In this document: piece by piece, positions 18,102-28,161 of the stretch
Position numbering within the stretch: the stretch's first letter is position 1
Layout of the letters: each line of letters starts with the position of its first letter
DNA from: Rhodospirillales bacterium
GTDB lineage: Bacteria > Pseudomonadota > Alphaproteobacteria > SMXQ01
Direction of reading: 5' to 3'
DNA: 64,000 nt
Assembly (NCBI GenBank): GCA_018666775.1
Contig: JABIXC010000007.1
Coordinates: 423,890 to 487,889, forward strand
The notes under the pieces: generated by a model
Database searches by the model: none
Seen by the model: the letters and a program-made list of their open reading frames with translations, nothing else
What the model was told of the DNA's origin: nothing
Position numbers and translations under genes: made by a program

Positions 18102-19383
18102 CGCCCTCCTCAAGCGGCTGAGAAAGCTGCATCCCCTAACCATCGACCTGTCGCTCGGTCGGATTGAACGACTGCTTGGTGCCCTGGGCAATCCCCAAAA
18201 TTCAATGCCCCCTGTGATCCACGTTGCGGGAACCAACGGCAAGGGATCAACCCTTGCCTTCATGAATGCCATGGCCCGCGCAGCGGGGCTGAAAGCCCAT
18301 CTCTATACCTCACCCCATCTTGTTCGGTTCAATGAACGCATCCGCCCAAAGGGGCGCATCATCGGCGACGCGCGCTTAAGTGCGTTGTTGCGCGATTGTG
18401 AAGATGCCAATGATGGCGGACCCATTACTTTTTTTGAAATCACCACGGCCATGGCATTTCTTGCCTTTGCTCAAACCAAAGCCGACATCACCCTTTTGGA
18501 AACCGGTCTGGGCGGACGGCTGGATGCAACCAATGTCATCGCCCGACCAGCAGCGTGTGTGATCACCCCCATCTCCATCGACCATCAACAATTTTTAGGA
18601 CGCACCCTTGGCGAAATTGCCGGGGAAAAAGCAGGTATTTTAAGGCCATCGGTGCCCGCCATTATCGCCCTCCAGCACCCGATTGCCGCACAGGTTCTGG
18701 CCCAGCATGCCAAAAAACTGGGCACGCCGCTGATCCGACAAGGCATTGATTTCAAAGCAAGTTTGAAAAATTCGGCCATGGTTTATCAAGATAATCAGGG
18801 CGACCGCATCTTTCCAACCCCTGCCCTTTCTGGTGCCCACCAGATTGCCAATGCAGCCAATGCCATTGCCGCCCTTGATACCCTTCACGATCAGCGCATC
18901 ACCGATAAAACAATTCAGCGTGGCCTTGAAACCGCGCACTGGCCCGGACGGATGCAACGGCTTAAGCCCGGCAAATTGGCCAAGCCCTTATTGGACGCAG
19001 GGTTTGAGGTGTGGCTGGATGGTGGGCACAATCCCGCCGCAGGCCGGGTAATGGCCAAAAATCTTTCCCATTGGAATGATCGACCGCTTTATCTGATCCT
19101 TGGCATGCTCCACAGCAAGGACACTCAGGGCTTTCTAAAACCGCTGGCATCGCGTGTGGGCACGCTCTGGGCAATCCCCATACCGGGCAGCCCCCATGCC
19201 AGTCACGATACAGTCCAAATGGTAAAAAACGCGCGGGGGCTCAACATTGCCGCCCATGAAGCTCGGAGCCTGGAAGCGGCCATCGCCAAAATAAAATTGA
19301 GAAAGCCCGGTCGCGTGATGATCACGGGGTCCCTTCATCTGGCAGGGGCCGTGTTGGCCGCCAATGGGGAAGCGCCTAAATAA
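18082..19383 (+). CDS. folC: Bifunctional folylpolyglutamate/dihydrofolate synthase
   Basis: Mur-ligase-type ATP enzyme that makes dihydrofolate and adds glutamates to folates. The P-loop is HVAGTNGKGSTLAFM near residue 50. Further motifs are LYTSPHLVRFNERI, LETGLGGRLDATNVI and, late, WLDGGHNPAAGRVMA. At 433 residues it has normal length. The start at 18082 lies inside accD (20-base overlap), consistent with coupling. A bidirectional terminator follows the stop. Confidence 0.95.
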   Translation: MLFLENSALLKRLRKLHPLTIDLSLGRIERLLGALGNPQNSMPPVIHVAGTNGKGSTLAFMNAMARAAGLKAHLYTSPHLVRFNERIRPKGRIIGDARLSALLRDCEDANDGGPITFFEITTAMAFLAFAQTKADITLLETGLGGRLDATNVIARPAACVITPISIDHQQFLGRTLGEIAGEKAGILRPSVPAIIALQHPIAAQVLAQHAKKLGTPLIRQGIDFKASLKNSAMVYQDNQGDRIFPTPALSGAHQIANAANAIAALDTLHDQRITDKTIQRGLETAHWPGRMQRLKPGKLAKPLLDAGFEVWLDGGHNPAAGRVMAKNLSHWNDRPLYLILGMLHSKDTQGFLKPLASRVGTLWAIPIPGSPHASHDTVQMVKNARGLNIAAHEARSLEAAIAKIKLRKPGRVMITGSLHLAGAVLAANGEAPK

Positions 19384-19393
19384 GGCCATAAAA

Positions 19394-19423
19394 AAAACGG
19401 CCCGCCAATTTGGGGGCCGTTTT
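19394..19423. terminator. Bidirectional terminator between folC and trxA
   Basis: AAAACGGCCC (19394-19403) pairs with GGGCCGTTTT (19414-19423) with a 10-base loop, giving a GC-rich stem with A and T tails on both sides. It serves convergent folC (+) and trxA (-). Confidence 0.85.
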
Positions 19424-19445
19424 AAAAAGCTTAAGACCTGTTCCC

Positions 19446-19766
19446 CTAGATAACGGAGTTGATCCATTCGGCAAGGGCGCTTTTGGGCACCGTGCCAACC
19501 TTGGTGCTGGCCACTTGGCCATCTTTGAACAGGATCAACGTGGGAATGCCGCGCACGCCATATTTCGACGGTGTCTGCGGATTGTCATCAATGTTCACCT
19601 TGGCAATGGTGACCTTGCCCGCCATTTCCTGGGCCAATTCTTCCAAAATCGGCGCAATCTGCTTGCAGGGGCCACACCATTCTGCCCAAAAATCCACCAA
19701 AACCGGACCCTCAGCATTCAATACATCGGCTTCAAAACTGGCATCCGTTACTTGCGCAAAATCCAT
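19446..19766 (-). CDS. trxA: Thioredoxin
   Basis: Cytoplasmic disulfide reductase of 106 residues. The redox motif WCGPC has its cysteines at residues 31 and 34 ([12 protein letters not shown]), and the cis-proline lies in [14 protein letters not shown] 19766 is chosen because GAGGG lies 6-7 bases upstream and MDFAQVTD is the usual N-terminus; an in-frame start 24 bases earlier is less likely. It lies downstream of addA on the same strand, the usual alphaproteobacterial arrangement. Confidence 0.96.
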   Translation of the reverse strand: MDFAQVTDASFEADVLNAEGPVLVDFWAEWCGPCKQIAPILEELAQEMAGKVTIAKVNIDDNPQTPSKYGVRGIPTLILFKDGQVASTKVGTVPKSALAEWINSVI

Positions 19767-19859
19767 GTTATCCCTCTGGTCATCCCTCAAAATATTGACC
19801 CATGATGGGCCATCAATGCGCAGAGTCTAGGGACGGAGACAAGATGCGTCAAGGATGCG

Positions 19860-22800
19860 TCACGCTTTGCGTTGAATCCCCGCAAGCGCTTGTTCAAGGC
19901 CGTCTTTGGCAAGCTCGATCAGAACGGGGGCCGCGGTATAAACAAGCGCGCAGCGGATTGTATGGCTGGGAAAAATTTGTGTCAGGGCTGCACGATACAG
20001 GGCCATTTGGCGCAGATAAGCCGGGGCAACCTTGTCTGGATGATCGGGAATCGGACGCCCGGTTTTATAATCCACAATCAAAACCGCATCGTCCAAAACC
20101 ACCAGACGGTCGATTTGGCCAGAGATCACAACATCACCTCCAGCACCTGTAACCGTCCCCGCCACGGGAACTTCGGCCAAAGAACCGGGGGCGAAGATCA
20201 ACCCGAATGCAGGATCATTCAGCACGGCCAGCGTTTCAGCGGCAATTTCTTTTTGTGTGGCATCATCCAATCCAAACAGTGGCCGGGACAAATAGCGCAA
20301 TGCCACCGCTTCGCGCAATCGGGGATCAATTTCAGGAAGATTTTGCAGCAATCCATGGACCAGGCGCCCACGCAAAAAACGATCCCCACCATTGCCGGCA
20401 GGACTGAAGGTTGGCGGATCATCGCCCAGAGATGATGGCGAAAGCGCCGCAGCCACCGGCGTTTCCGCCCCAGGATTGTTTTTGGCCCAGTCTTCAATTT
20501 TTGTATGAACCGCCACCAAATCAATGGGTTCGGATTCTTTGGCTTCGGCGATTTGGGGGGTTTGATAGCGCAGGCCATCGCCCTCAATCCCATCAAGGGG
20601 GTCTTTGATGGTTTCCACGCCTTCGGGGATTGCCTTCATGGCCTGCTTGACCAGATCATACCAGCACCCTTCCGGGGCCTTTCTCATGTTCTCCCAGCCA
20701 CAAACAATTAATCTGTCTTCGGCCCGGGTCATGGCCACATAAAGCAGACGGTTCTGTTCGCGGTTTTGTTCATCGATTGCCCCATCGCGCAACTGCGCCA
20801 AAACCGGGCCATAATCACCGGTGCTGGGTGCCCAAAGCGGCACCATCTGTGCGCCCTTATCGCCCAAACTTGTCCAAAGCGGTGCCTTTGGTGCGTTGGG
20901 TTTGCTCATGGTATCGGGCAGGAACACGATGGGGGCCTGCAGGCCCTTGGCACCATGGATGGTCATGATGCGCACTTCATTGCGCACACCCTGTTCCAGA
21001 TTGCGTTTAATCTCTGATTGTCCGGCTTCAACCCAGGCCAGAAATCCCTGAAGCGACGGCGGGGCCACCCGTTCATAAGAAAGGGCCAGTTCCAGAAATT
21101 CATTGACCGGGTCTTCGGCTTCACGGCCCAACCGTGCCAAAAGCCGGGCGCGGCCATCGTTTTCATTCAGGATGGATGCAAACAATTCAAACGGGCGCAC
21201 CTGATCCGTGCGCGCCAAAAGCCCCGCTAAATAATCCCGCGCCTGCGCCCAGATGCCACCATCATCGGCGCGGTCTCTCAAGGCCTGCCACAATGAACCC
21301 GGGCGGCCATAAGCAAGGTCAAACAGGGTGTCCTGGGTAAACCCGATGAATGGCCCGGTAAGCACACAGGCAAGGGTCAGGTCATCTTCTGGCAACAACA
21401 GAAACTGGCCCAACGCCATCAAATCCATCACTGCCAGCTGTTCGGTCAAGACCATGCGATCAGCCCCGGCAACGGGAATATCAAGGCGTTTCAGGGCACG
21501 CACCATGTCACTGACAAAGGATGTTCTGCGGCGCACCAAAATCATGATGTCCCCGGCACGCACCGCACGATTTTTCGATTCCAGCATTTCGCCATCGGTG
21601 ATCCAGCCCTTGATGGTGGCCGCAATGGTGTTGGCAAGCCGGGTTGGCGCTGATGCCACGGTTTCTGGCTCTAACGCCGGTGCCCATGGGTCTTGGGGGC
21701 TGGGGGTGTCCGCCCCGATGGTCGGCCAAACCTCCACCCGGCCGCCATGGCCGGCCCGGGCAGACCGATGGGTGATGCCTGTCTCTTTCGGGGCCACGCC
21801 ATCATGGGCAGGACCGGAAAACACCGCATCGACCACATCCAGAACCGCCGTGGTGGATCGAAACGAAACATCAAGAGGTACATTGCGCCACGGCGCCCCG
21901 GCCGCGTTTACCCTGGATGAAAAATAGTTGCGCATTTCTTCAAAGGCACGGGGGTCTGCGCGTTGAAAACTGTAAATCGACTGCTTTGCGTCGCCTACGG
22001 CAAAGACGGTTCGGGCAACATCCCGCGCCCCGGTACCTGCAAAGAATTCATCGGCCAATGCCTGAATAACTGCCCATTGATCGGGGCTGGTATCCTGGGC
22101 CTCATCCACCAAAATATGATCCAGCCCGCCGTCTAGCTTGAACAAAACCCAGGCAACGCCCGATTCAAGAAGGGCGCGGGTTTTCAGGATCAAATCATCG
22201 TAATCAAGACGCGCACGCATTTGTTTGTGATGGGTGTAGGCATCAATCAATGCCGCCCCCAGCGTCAATGCCGCACGGGAACCGGCAAAGGTTCGCGCTG
22301 TCCGGCGCCGGGTCCGCATGGCAATCAGGCGTTCCGCTTCTACGCCAAAGGCCTGCAACAAGGCATCGGGATCATCGGCATTGTCGCGAACAGCCTTTGT
22401 AAAGGGCCGGCCATGGGGGCCGCCTTTGGAATTGATAAACCCCTTTATATAATCGTCCATCATGGCCGGGCGATCCGCAACATCGGCACCCAAAAACAAG
22501 GCCATCCGGGCGGATCGGTCCTTGTCGGTCTTGCCGCCATCAGTCATTTGGGCAGTCAGGGCTCGAAGCACCGGGCCATCAAACGCATCATCAGTACACG
22601 CGGCTGCAACAACCACGTCTTCTGTTTCTGAGCTATCAATCTTCAACACATCGGAAAGCTGTGACACGGCCCCGGAAAGCCCACCTGCTGTTTCGATCAA
22701 CCGGGCAATGCGCCCCCGGTCATAGGCCAATGTCTGCATCAATTCCTGAAAACTGCCGGCATCCACCCGCCCGGCAATGGCGGCCAAGGCGTCGCTTAAG

Positions 22801-23378
22801 GCGCAATCTTCAGGCTGGGCTTTTTCGGCCTGTTCTGTTGCACGGGCCAACACTTCTTCGCGGGCCAATCCCAAAATTTCATGGGCGGTAATATCATCCA
22901 TCACCTGAAAATGGGGCTGCAGGCCTGCCTCTACTGGAAACCGGCGCAGCAGGGATTCACAAAACGCATGAATGGTCTGAATTTTAATCCGCCCGGGACA
23001 ATCCAGCACCGCGCCAAACAAGGACCGGGCAAGGGTCATGGTTTTATCAAACCCGTCATCGTGCGGTCCAAGGCCGGTGATCTTTTCAATCTCAGCCATC
23101 AGCCAGCCATCATCAGCAACTGCCCATGCGCCAAGACTTTCATAAACGCGGTTGGCCATTTCTGCCGCGGCGGCCTTGGTGAAGGTCAGACATAAAATTT
23201 TATGGGGCTTTGTCCCCGCCAACAAAAGCGCCAACACACGATCGGTTAAAACCTTGGTTTTGCCAGACCCCGCCGATGCCCCCACCCACACCGATGCTGC
23301 GGGGGCGGCCGCCAAGGCCTGAGCCGCACTAGCATCATTGATGGCGGTCATAATTTCTGGGCTGGTGATATCGGTCAT
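19860..23378 (-). CDS. addA: Double-strand break repair helicase/nuclease subunit AddA
   Basis: UvrD-type helicase and nuclease subunit of AddAB, the alphaproteobacterial counterpart of RecBCD. The Walker A is in VWVGASAGSGKTKVLTDRVL near residue 38. Helicase motif II appears as HILVDEAQDTSPDQWAV, and late motifs include IMTIHGAKGLQAPIVFL and LYVAMTRAEDRL. The C-terminal nuclease has GQIDRLVVLDDAVLIVDYKT, with the PD-(D/E)xK residues D and DYK. At 1172 residues it has normal length. It lies 3 bp after addB in transcription order. Confidence 0.95.
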   Translation of the reverse strand: MTDITSPEIMTAINDASAAQALAAAPAASVWVGASAGSGKTKVLTDRVLALLLAGTKPHKILCLTFTKAAAAEMANRVYESLGAWAVADDGWLMAEIEKITGLGPHDDGFDKTMTLARSLFGAVLDCPGRIKIQTIHAFCESLLRRFPVEAGLQPHFQVMDDITAHEILGLAREEVLARATEQAEKAQPEDCALSDALAAIAGRVDAGSFQELMQTLAYDRGRIARLIETAGGLSGAVSQLSDVLKIDSSETEDVVVAAACTDDAFDGPVLRALTAQMTDGGKTDKDRSARMALFLGADVADRPAMMDDYIKGFINSKGGPHGRPFTKAVRDNADDPDALLQAFGVEAERLIAMRTRRRTARTFAGSRAALTLGAALIDAYTHHKQMRARLDYDDLILKTRALLESGVAWVLFKLDGGLDHILVDEAQDTSPDQWAVIQALADEFFAGTGARDVARTVFAVGDAKQSIYSFQRADPRAFEEMRNYFSSRVNAAGAPWRNVPLDVSFRSTTAVLDVVDAVFSGPAHDGVAPKETGITHRSARAGHGGRVEVWPTIGADTPSPQDPWAPALEPETVASAPTRLANTIAATIKGWITDGEMLESKNRAVRAGDIMILVRRRTSFVSDMVRALKRLDIPVAGADRMVLTEQLAVMDLMALGQFLLLPEDDLTLACVLTGPFIGFTQDTLFDLAYGRPGSLWQALRDRADDGGIWAQARDYLAGLLARTDQVRPFELFASILNENDGRARLLARLGREAEDPVNEFLELALSYERVAPPSLQGFLAWVEAGQSEIKRNLEQGVRNEVRIMTIHGAKGLQAPIVFLPDTMSKPNAPKAPLWTSLGDKGAQMVPLWAPSTGDYGPVLAQLRDGAIDEQNREQNRLLYVAMTRAEDRLIVCGWENMRKAPEGCWYDLVKQAMKAIPEGVETIKDPLDGIEGDGLRYQTPQIAEAKESEPIDLVAVHTKIEDWAKNNPGAETPVAAALSPSSLGDDPPTFSPAGNGGDRFLRGRLVHGLLQNLPEIDPRLREAVALRYLSRPLFGLDDATQKEIAAETLAVLNDPAFGLIFAPGSLAEVPVAGTVTGAGGDVVISGQIDRLVVLDDAVLIVDYKTGRPIPDHPDKVAPAYLRQMALYRAALTQIFPSHTIRCALVYTAAPVLIELAKDGLEQALAGIQRKA

Positions 23379-23381
23379 GGC

Positions 23382-26300
23382 TTATTCACTGTCGCCACCA
23401 CCTGTCGACCATTCCAGCACCCGGGCAAGATGTTCGTAATCGTCAAAGCGCGGTTCATGGCCCGGAATGGGGCGCGCCAGATATGGCCAATCAGCATCAT
23501 CAAACAAATCAATCAGCCTTTTCAGCCCGTCCAGCGCATCCATCGGGGCATCATCCAGATTACCTGCAAAAGGTGTTTTCTTACCAGCAGGGGTGCCCCC
23601 CGATAATTGCCAATAGGCCAGTTCCGAAACCGGCGCGCCTTCTAATCCTTCAAACTGGCCGCCCTGTGCCATCGCCGCCAGCAATGGCAATTGTGGCGCA
23701 AACCCAGTCTTTTGATCCCGGGCAGAAGGCGGCTTTCCGGTTTTATAATCAACGATTCCCAATGTGCCACTGGCGATTTCCCGATCGATGCGGTCCGCCA
23801 TACCCGTCAATTTGAAAGGTCCATTGGATGTTTCAAATTCTAACGTTCCCCAGCTTTCGGTGCCCAATGGGGAAAGCATGGCGCGACGGATGATTTCGTG
23901 TTCAGCAAACCACACGGCCACCCGTTCAAACCGGGGCCACCACAGGGCATAAAATCCCGGTGTGGCCCGCAGCGGTGCAAAAACGTCATGGCCAATTTCT
24001 TTTAAAACATCCACCGCACCCTCAAGGCCGCCCGGCGGCATTTCTTTGGGCCAGGTTTCGACAAAGGTTTGGAGGGCAAGATGGATAAAGGACCCCCGTT
24101 CCGCCGCCCCCGCATCGGCATCAATCCCATCAAGGGGTTTTAGTTCCAAAACATGGCGTGCATAAATGGCATAGGGGTTCACCTGAAGGGTTTCAATCTG
24201 GGTCACAGACAAACGCCGGGGGCGCGCCGATACTGGCGGCTTTGGGGCCGGGCGGGATTGTTCCGCCGTGCCAATCCCCAAAGCGGCATCAAACGCTGCC
24301 ACCCGGGCCAGCCAAAGGGCCCCCTTTGATTTCAACGCCGCCGTTCCATCTCGGCCAAGGGTATTGGCAAGACGGAGCAGCCACCGTGATGCCACCTGAG
24401 GCGTTCCCTCAACCCGCTCTGCCCGGGTCAGCACGACCTCAGGTGCGGCAAAAGCCTGGGTGAAATCATGGGCCGAAAGGCCAATGCGGCGTTCTGGCTG
24501 AGGCAGGCCAATGGTGTCGCGCATGGGGCGGCTCATCCACGGATCATTGCCAACATCCAGTGGCCAAGCCCCTTCGTTCAGGCCCCCCAAAATCATCAGA
24601 TCTGCATTTTGAAGCCGGGCTTCCAGTGGCCCCCAGATAAACAGCCGGGGATGGCGGCCATAGCGCGGGCGCACCACGCGGCCTGACAGCAAAGCCTGCA
24701 ACAAACCGGTATACCGATTGCCACCAAGGGGCGGGAAACCAGCGGATGCTTCGCGCACGTCCACAACAAAGGACGCCAGCGCCTCGCCGTCATCGCCCGC
24801 CCATAACCGTTCAGCACCGGTCTGTTCATCACTGCCAGCCATTGTCTCCGCCGCCACAACATGGGCGGAAACCAACGTGCCAAGGGGCTGGGTGCCATCC
24901 TCCATAACCGTAACAAGGGGTGCCAACATTTCCGAAACACCCTCAAACCAGACCAAGAGCCGTTCCAGTTTTGGGCGGGCAGTCGCTTTGGCTTGCTCGA
25001 TTGCGGCCTTGATTTGTGCCGTTATGCCACCAAATCCCGGGGCAGGCCGGGGACCGCGCAGCACCAGCCGTTCCAATTCACGCACCCGGGCACGAAAGAC
25101 GCTGGTCTGTTCACCCCCCGATGCCAAAGGATGTTTAAGACAGGATAAAAGCGCCACGGGGGCAAAATGCGTGGCAACCATATCGGCCAACAATAAAAAG
25201 AACACGGCGGGCTTCGTTGCGCCCAGCGGCGTTCCTGCGGAATCATCGACATCAATCTCCCAGCGCCCAAGACGCGATGCCACCCTGCGGGCCAGCGCCC
25301 GGTCCGGTGTCACCAATGCCGCCGTCCCACCCGGTGTTTCCAGCGCTTTGCGCATCATCAGGGCAATCACCCCGGCCTCACTTGAGGGCTCTGGGCAATC
25401 CACCCATGTCAGGCCTTCCAGTGCATCTGGTGGATCAAGTTCAGGTGTCACAGGGACAGGGGCGAGGGCGGATGCCAACAGACGCACCCGGGAAACCGGG
25501 GCGGCACTTGTCAATCCATGGGGCCAGTCGGTTTCAAAGTCGGCAACATTGGCCCGGGACAACCCAAACCGTTTAAGCAAATGGGCCAACCCGAATTGGG
25601 GATGGCTTTCCCCCAATTGATCCCAGCCATCATCATTCATATCCCGATCAAGACCCGGCAAGACAACACAGCCCTGTTCCAACCCGGCAACCGCGTCAAG
25701 AAGATCGGCCGTGGCCGGGATAGACCCCGTTGACCCAGCGGCGATCACCCATCCTTTTGGACCATGGGCCTGCCACGCCAAAGACTGCGCCTTTAACAAT
25801 CGGTTGCGATGCTCTGCGGGGCCAATGGCATCTTCTTCTGCCAGTTCGCGGGGCCAGTATTCGGTCAGAATTTCCAAAAAATTGAGGGTCTTTTGCCAAT
25901 GATCTGCAAGGTTTTCTGCCATTTCCAGGCCGTTGAGGGCCGTAAAAGGGATGCCTTCGGTTTCCATCTGATCTAAAAACCGGGCCAGTTCCAACGCCAA
26001 TTCCGCCGCCTGGCCCGCATCGGGGGTTTGCCCCCAACCATGGGTGCCAAATTCCATAACCAGCCGCGCCAATTTCAACTGGCGACGCATGCCACCAATA
26101 ACCGGCGGCAAGCTGTCATCCATGTGCGTCAGCCCGGGAGACATCAGAATCTCATCTTCATCCAGATCCCCCAATGCCGCCATTCTGGGCAGCAACATCG
26201 GCACCACGGGTTGGGTTCTTAAAAAAGCCTCACTCAGGCTGCGCACGGCGCGGCGCGTCGGCACCAAAACAATCAAACGGGCAAGGGCCATTGGATCATC

Positions 26301-26402
26301 TGGGTCTTCCTTGGCAATCCGGGCCACAATGCCCCGCGCCAATGCATCCACAAAAGGAATGCCCGGATCAATGGTGTAAATGGTTTTTGCTGTGCCCGTC
26401 AT
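23382..26402 (-). CDS. addB: Double-strand break repair protein AddB
   Basis: Second subunit of AddAB, with a helicase-like fold and a nuclease domain. The N-terminus shows LIVLVPTRRAVRSLSEAF. The middle shows the family phrase RLFIWGPLEARLQNADLMIL followed by GGLNEGAWP. The C-terminus has a PD-(D/E)xK nuclease, GMADRIDREIASGTLGIVDY then KTGKPPS. At 1006 residues the length is normal. It overlaps the preceding murU gene by 4 bases. Confidence 0.93.
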   Translation of the reverse strand: MTGTAKTIYTIDPGIPFVDALARGIVARIAKEDPDDPMALARLIVLVPTRRAVRSLSEAFLRTQPVVPMLLPRMAALGDLDEDEILMSPGLTHMDDSLPPVIGGMRRQLKLARLVMEFGTHGWGQTPDAGQAAELALELARFLDQMETEGIPFTALNGLEMAENLADHWQKTLNFLEILTEYWPRELAEEDAIGPAEHRNRLLKAQSLAWQAHGPKGWVIAAGSTGSIPATADLLDAVAGLEQGCVVLPGLDRDMNDDGWDQLGESHPQFGLAHLLKRFGLSRANVADFETDWPHGLTSAAPVSRVRLLASALAPVPVTPELDPPDALEGLTWVDCPEPSSEAGVIALMMRKALETPGGTAALVTPDRALARRVASRLGRWEIDVDDSAGTPLGATKPAVFFLLLADMVATHFAPVALLSCLKHPLASGGEQTSVFRARVRELERLVLRGPRPAPGFGGITAQIKAAIEQAKATARPKLERLLVWFEGVSEMLAPLVTVMEDGTQPLGTLVSAHVVAAETMAGSDEQTGAERLWAGDDGEALASFVVDVREASAGFPPLGGNRYTGLLQALLSGRVVRPRYGRHPRLFIWGPLEARLQNADLMILGGLNEGAWPLDVGNDPWMSRPMRDTIGLPQPERRIGLSAHDFTQAFAAPEVVLTRAERVEGTPQVASRWLLRLANTLGRDGTAALKSKGALWLARVAAFDAALGIGTAEQSRPAPKPPVSARPRRLSVTQIETLQVNPYAIYARHVLELKPLDGIDADAGAAERGSFIHLALQTFVETWPKEMPPGGLEGAVDVLKEIGHDVFAPLRATPGFYALWWPRFERVAVWFAEHEIIRRAMLSPLGTESWGTLEFETSNGPFKLTGMADRIDREIASGTLGIVDYKTGKPPSARDQKTGFAPQLPLLAAMAQGGQFEGLEGAPVSELAYWQLSGGTPAGKKTPFAGNLDDAPMDALDGLKRLIDLFDDADWPYLARPIPGHEPRFDDYEHLARVLEWSTGGGDSE

Positions 26403-27124
26403 GGTGCGCGTTCAGCCAATCCGGCTTCGGCCAGTTCCAGTCCCTGGGCATCGCCGATATGGAACCAACGCCCGGTGTGTTTAACGCCCGAAAGACGCCC
26501 CTGTGCGATGGCACGGTCGTACAAAACATTGAGGGAAAACGCACCATCGGGGCAGCCATCAAACAGGGCCGGATTTAATACCTGCAACCCGGTAAAGACA
26601 TAGGGTGCGGTCTCCCGGTTACCGCGCCGTTCAAGATGCCCGTTGGCATCAAGATAAAAATCCCCCACACCTTGATAACCAACCGCCTGGGCACGGGGCA
26701 CCACCAGCAACACTGCATCCATCGTGTTGCTTTGAAATGCATGGGCCAATTTATGCAGGGCCATGCCATCACCCCCTTCATCCCACGCGATATCGGCATT
26801 GATCGCATAAAACGGATCAGCACCGAAATGCCCAAGGGCTGAGGCAATGCCGCCACCAGTTTCCAACAGGGACGTTTCGGGGGAAAGTTCAAGCCGGGGT
26901 TTCGTGCGCCCGGAAACATGATCTTCAATCATCGCCCCAAGATAATGTGTGTTGACCACGGCCCGGCCCACATCGGCGGCAGCCAACGCATCCAGCACGC
27001 GATCAAGAATGGTCTGCCCGGCGACCACGACCAAAGGCTTTGGCCGTGTGTCCGTAATGGGGCGCAGCCGAAGCCCCAGCCCCGCCGCCAAAACCATTGC
27101 CTGATTAATGTTGGCCGTGCTCAT
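26399..27124 (-). CDS. murU: N-acetylmuramate alpha-1-phosphate uridylyltransferase (MurU-like)
   Basis: Nucleotidyltransferase of 241 residues with the signature AMVLAAGLGLRLRPITDTRP followed by KPLVVVAG, and the metal-binding YAINADIAWDEG. Beside an AmgK-type kinase, this fits the peptidoglycan recycling route in which MurNAc is phosphorylated at C1 and then activated to UDP-MurNAc, bypassing de novo synthesis. It is coupled by ATGA overlaps to amgK upstream and addB downstream. Mannose-1-phosphate guanylyltransferase is the common alternative label. Confidence 0.82.
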   Translation of the reverse strand: MSTANINQAMVLAAGLGLRLRPITDTRPKPLVVVAGQTILDRVLDALAAADVGRAVVNTHYLGAMIEDHVSGRTKPRLELSPETSLLETGGGIASALGHFGADPFYAINADIAWDEGGDGMALHKLAHAFQSNTMDAVLLVVPRAQAVGYQGVGDFYLDANGHLERRGNRETAPYVFTGLQVLNPALFDGCPDGAFSLNVLYDRAIAQGRLSGVKHTGRWFHIGDAQGLELAEAGLAERAP

Positions 27125-28161
27125 TTAAGTTGTTCCAGAAATTTAGGCGTGGTCCGCAAATCACGGGGCACATTGACATTAAACCAGTTTGCCAGTGCGG
27201 CCATAGACGGATGCGCCAGATCACGTTCCAAAAGCCGCCAAACCCTTGGGATATGGGCAAGGTAGGCCGGTTTTTTATCCCGCATCATCAGCCGGGTAAA
27301 GATGCCAATGATCTTTGCATTGCGCCCACCAGACAACATTGCAGATGCCGCCATAAATTCTTCGCGATCAGACGGGGCACTTAAACCCATCCCATCAAAA
27401 TAACGGCTGCTTGCGCGGGCAATAATTTCCGGGGAAATATCGCGTCTGGCATCATGGATCAAAGAGACAAAATCATAAGCCCCCGGCCCCGCAAGGGCAT
27501 CCTGAAAATCCAGCAACCCACACGCCGAAATCCCGCTTTGTCCGCCCACGCGCATCAAATTGTCCACGTGATAATCGCGCAACACCAAGGTTTGGGGCAT
27601 CCCCCGGGCCAGCCCCAAAACGTCGCGCCAAAGTTCCAGATATTCTGTGCGTTGGTCATCATTAATGGCCTGGCCCGAAATGGCTGGCAGGTACCAGTCT
27701 ATAAACAGCGCAGCCTCATCCAGAAGGCGGTCATCATCATAGGGTTCAAGCCATGATGGCACGGTCTTATCCTGACCCATGCCATGAAGGGCGACCAAAA
27801 CATCGACTGCCAGATCGTACAACTGGGCTTCGTCTTCGCCCCGGTTCAAAAGCTGTGTGAAAGTATCACTGCCAAAATCTTCGATGATCAAAAGACCGGC
27901 GTTTTCATCGCTGGCAATAATTTCAGGGGCGTTTAAGCCCAGCCCCCGAAGGTGGCGCGCAACCCTGACCCAGGGGCGGACATCTTCTTGGCCCGGCGGG
28001 GCATCCATCAACAATATCTGCCCATGCGCGCTGCCAGATTGAAGCCTCCCATAACGGCGATACGACGCATCAACGGGCAACCATTCAATCTTGGCCGCCC
28101 CAAAACCGGCCTCTTCTAAAAAGGCCTCAATGACGTCGATGCGCGGGCTGGTTTCGGTCAC
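27121..28161 (-). CDS. amgK: Anomeric MurNAc/GlcNAc kinase (AmgK-like, APH family)
   Basis: A 346-residue aminoglycoside-phosphotransferase-fold kinase. Visible are ILLMDAPPGQEDVRPWVRVA, GLLIIEDFGSDTFTQLL, the catalytic loop LVLRDYHVDNLMRVG and the metal-binding LLDFQDALAGPGAYDFVSL. This pattern and the adjoining murU match the AmgK recycling kinase rather than an antibiotic-resistance enzyme. The GTG start at 28161 overlaps the tsaE stop. An amgK-murU-addB chain behind tsaE is frequent in alphaproteobacteria. Confidence 0.82.
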   Translation of the reverse strand: MTETSPRIDVIEAFLEEAGFGAAKIEWLPVDASYRRYGRLQSGSAHGQILLMDAPPGQEDVRPWVRVARHLRGLGLNAPEIIASDENAGLLIIEDFGSDTFTQLLNRGEDEAQLYDLAVDVLVALHGMGQDKTVPSWLEPYDDDRLLDEAALFIDWYLPAISGQAINDDQRTEYLELWRDVLGLARGMPQTLVLRDYHVDNLMRVGGQSGISACGLLDFQDALAGPGAYDFVSLIHDARRDISPEIIARASSRYFDGMGLSAPSDREEFMAASAMLSGGRNAKIIGIFTRLMMRDKKPAYLAHIPRVWRLLERDLAHPSMAALANWFNVNVPRDLRTTPKFLEQLK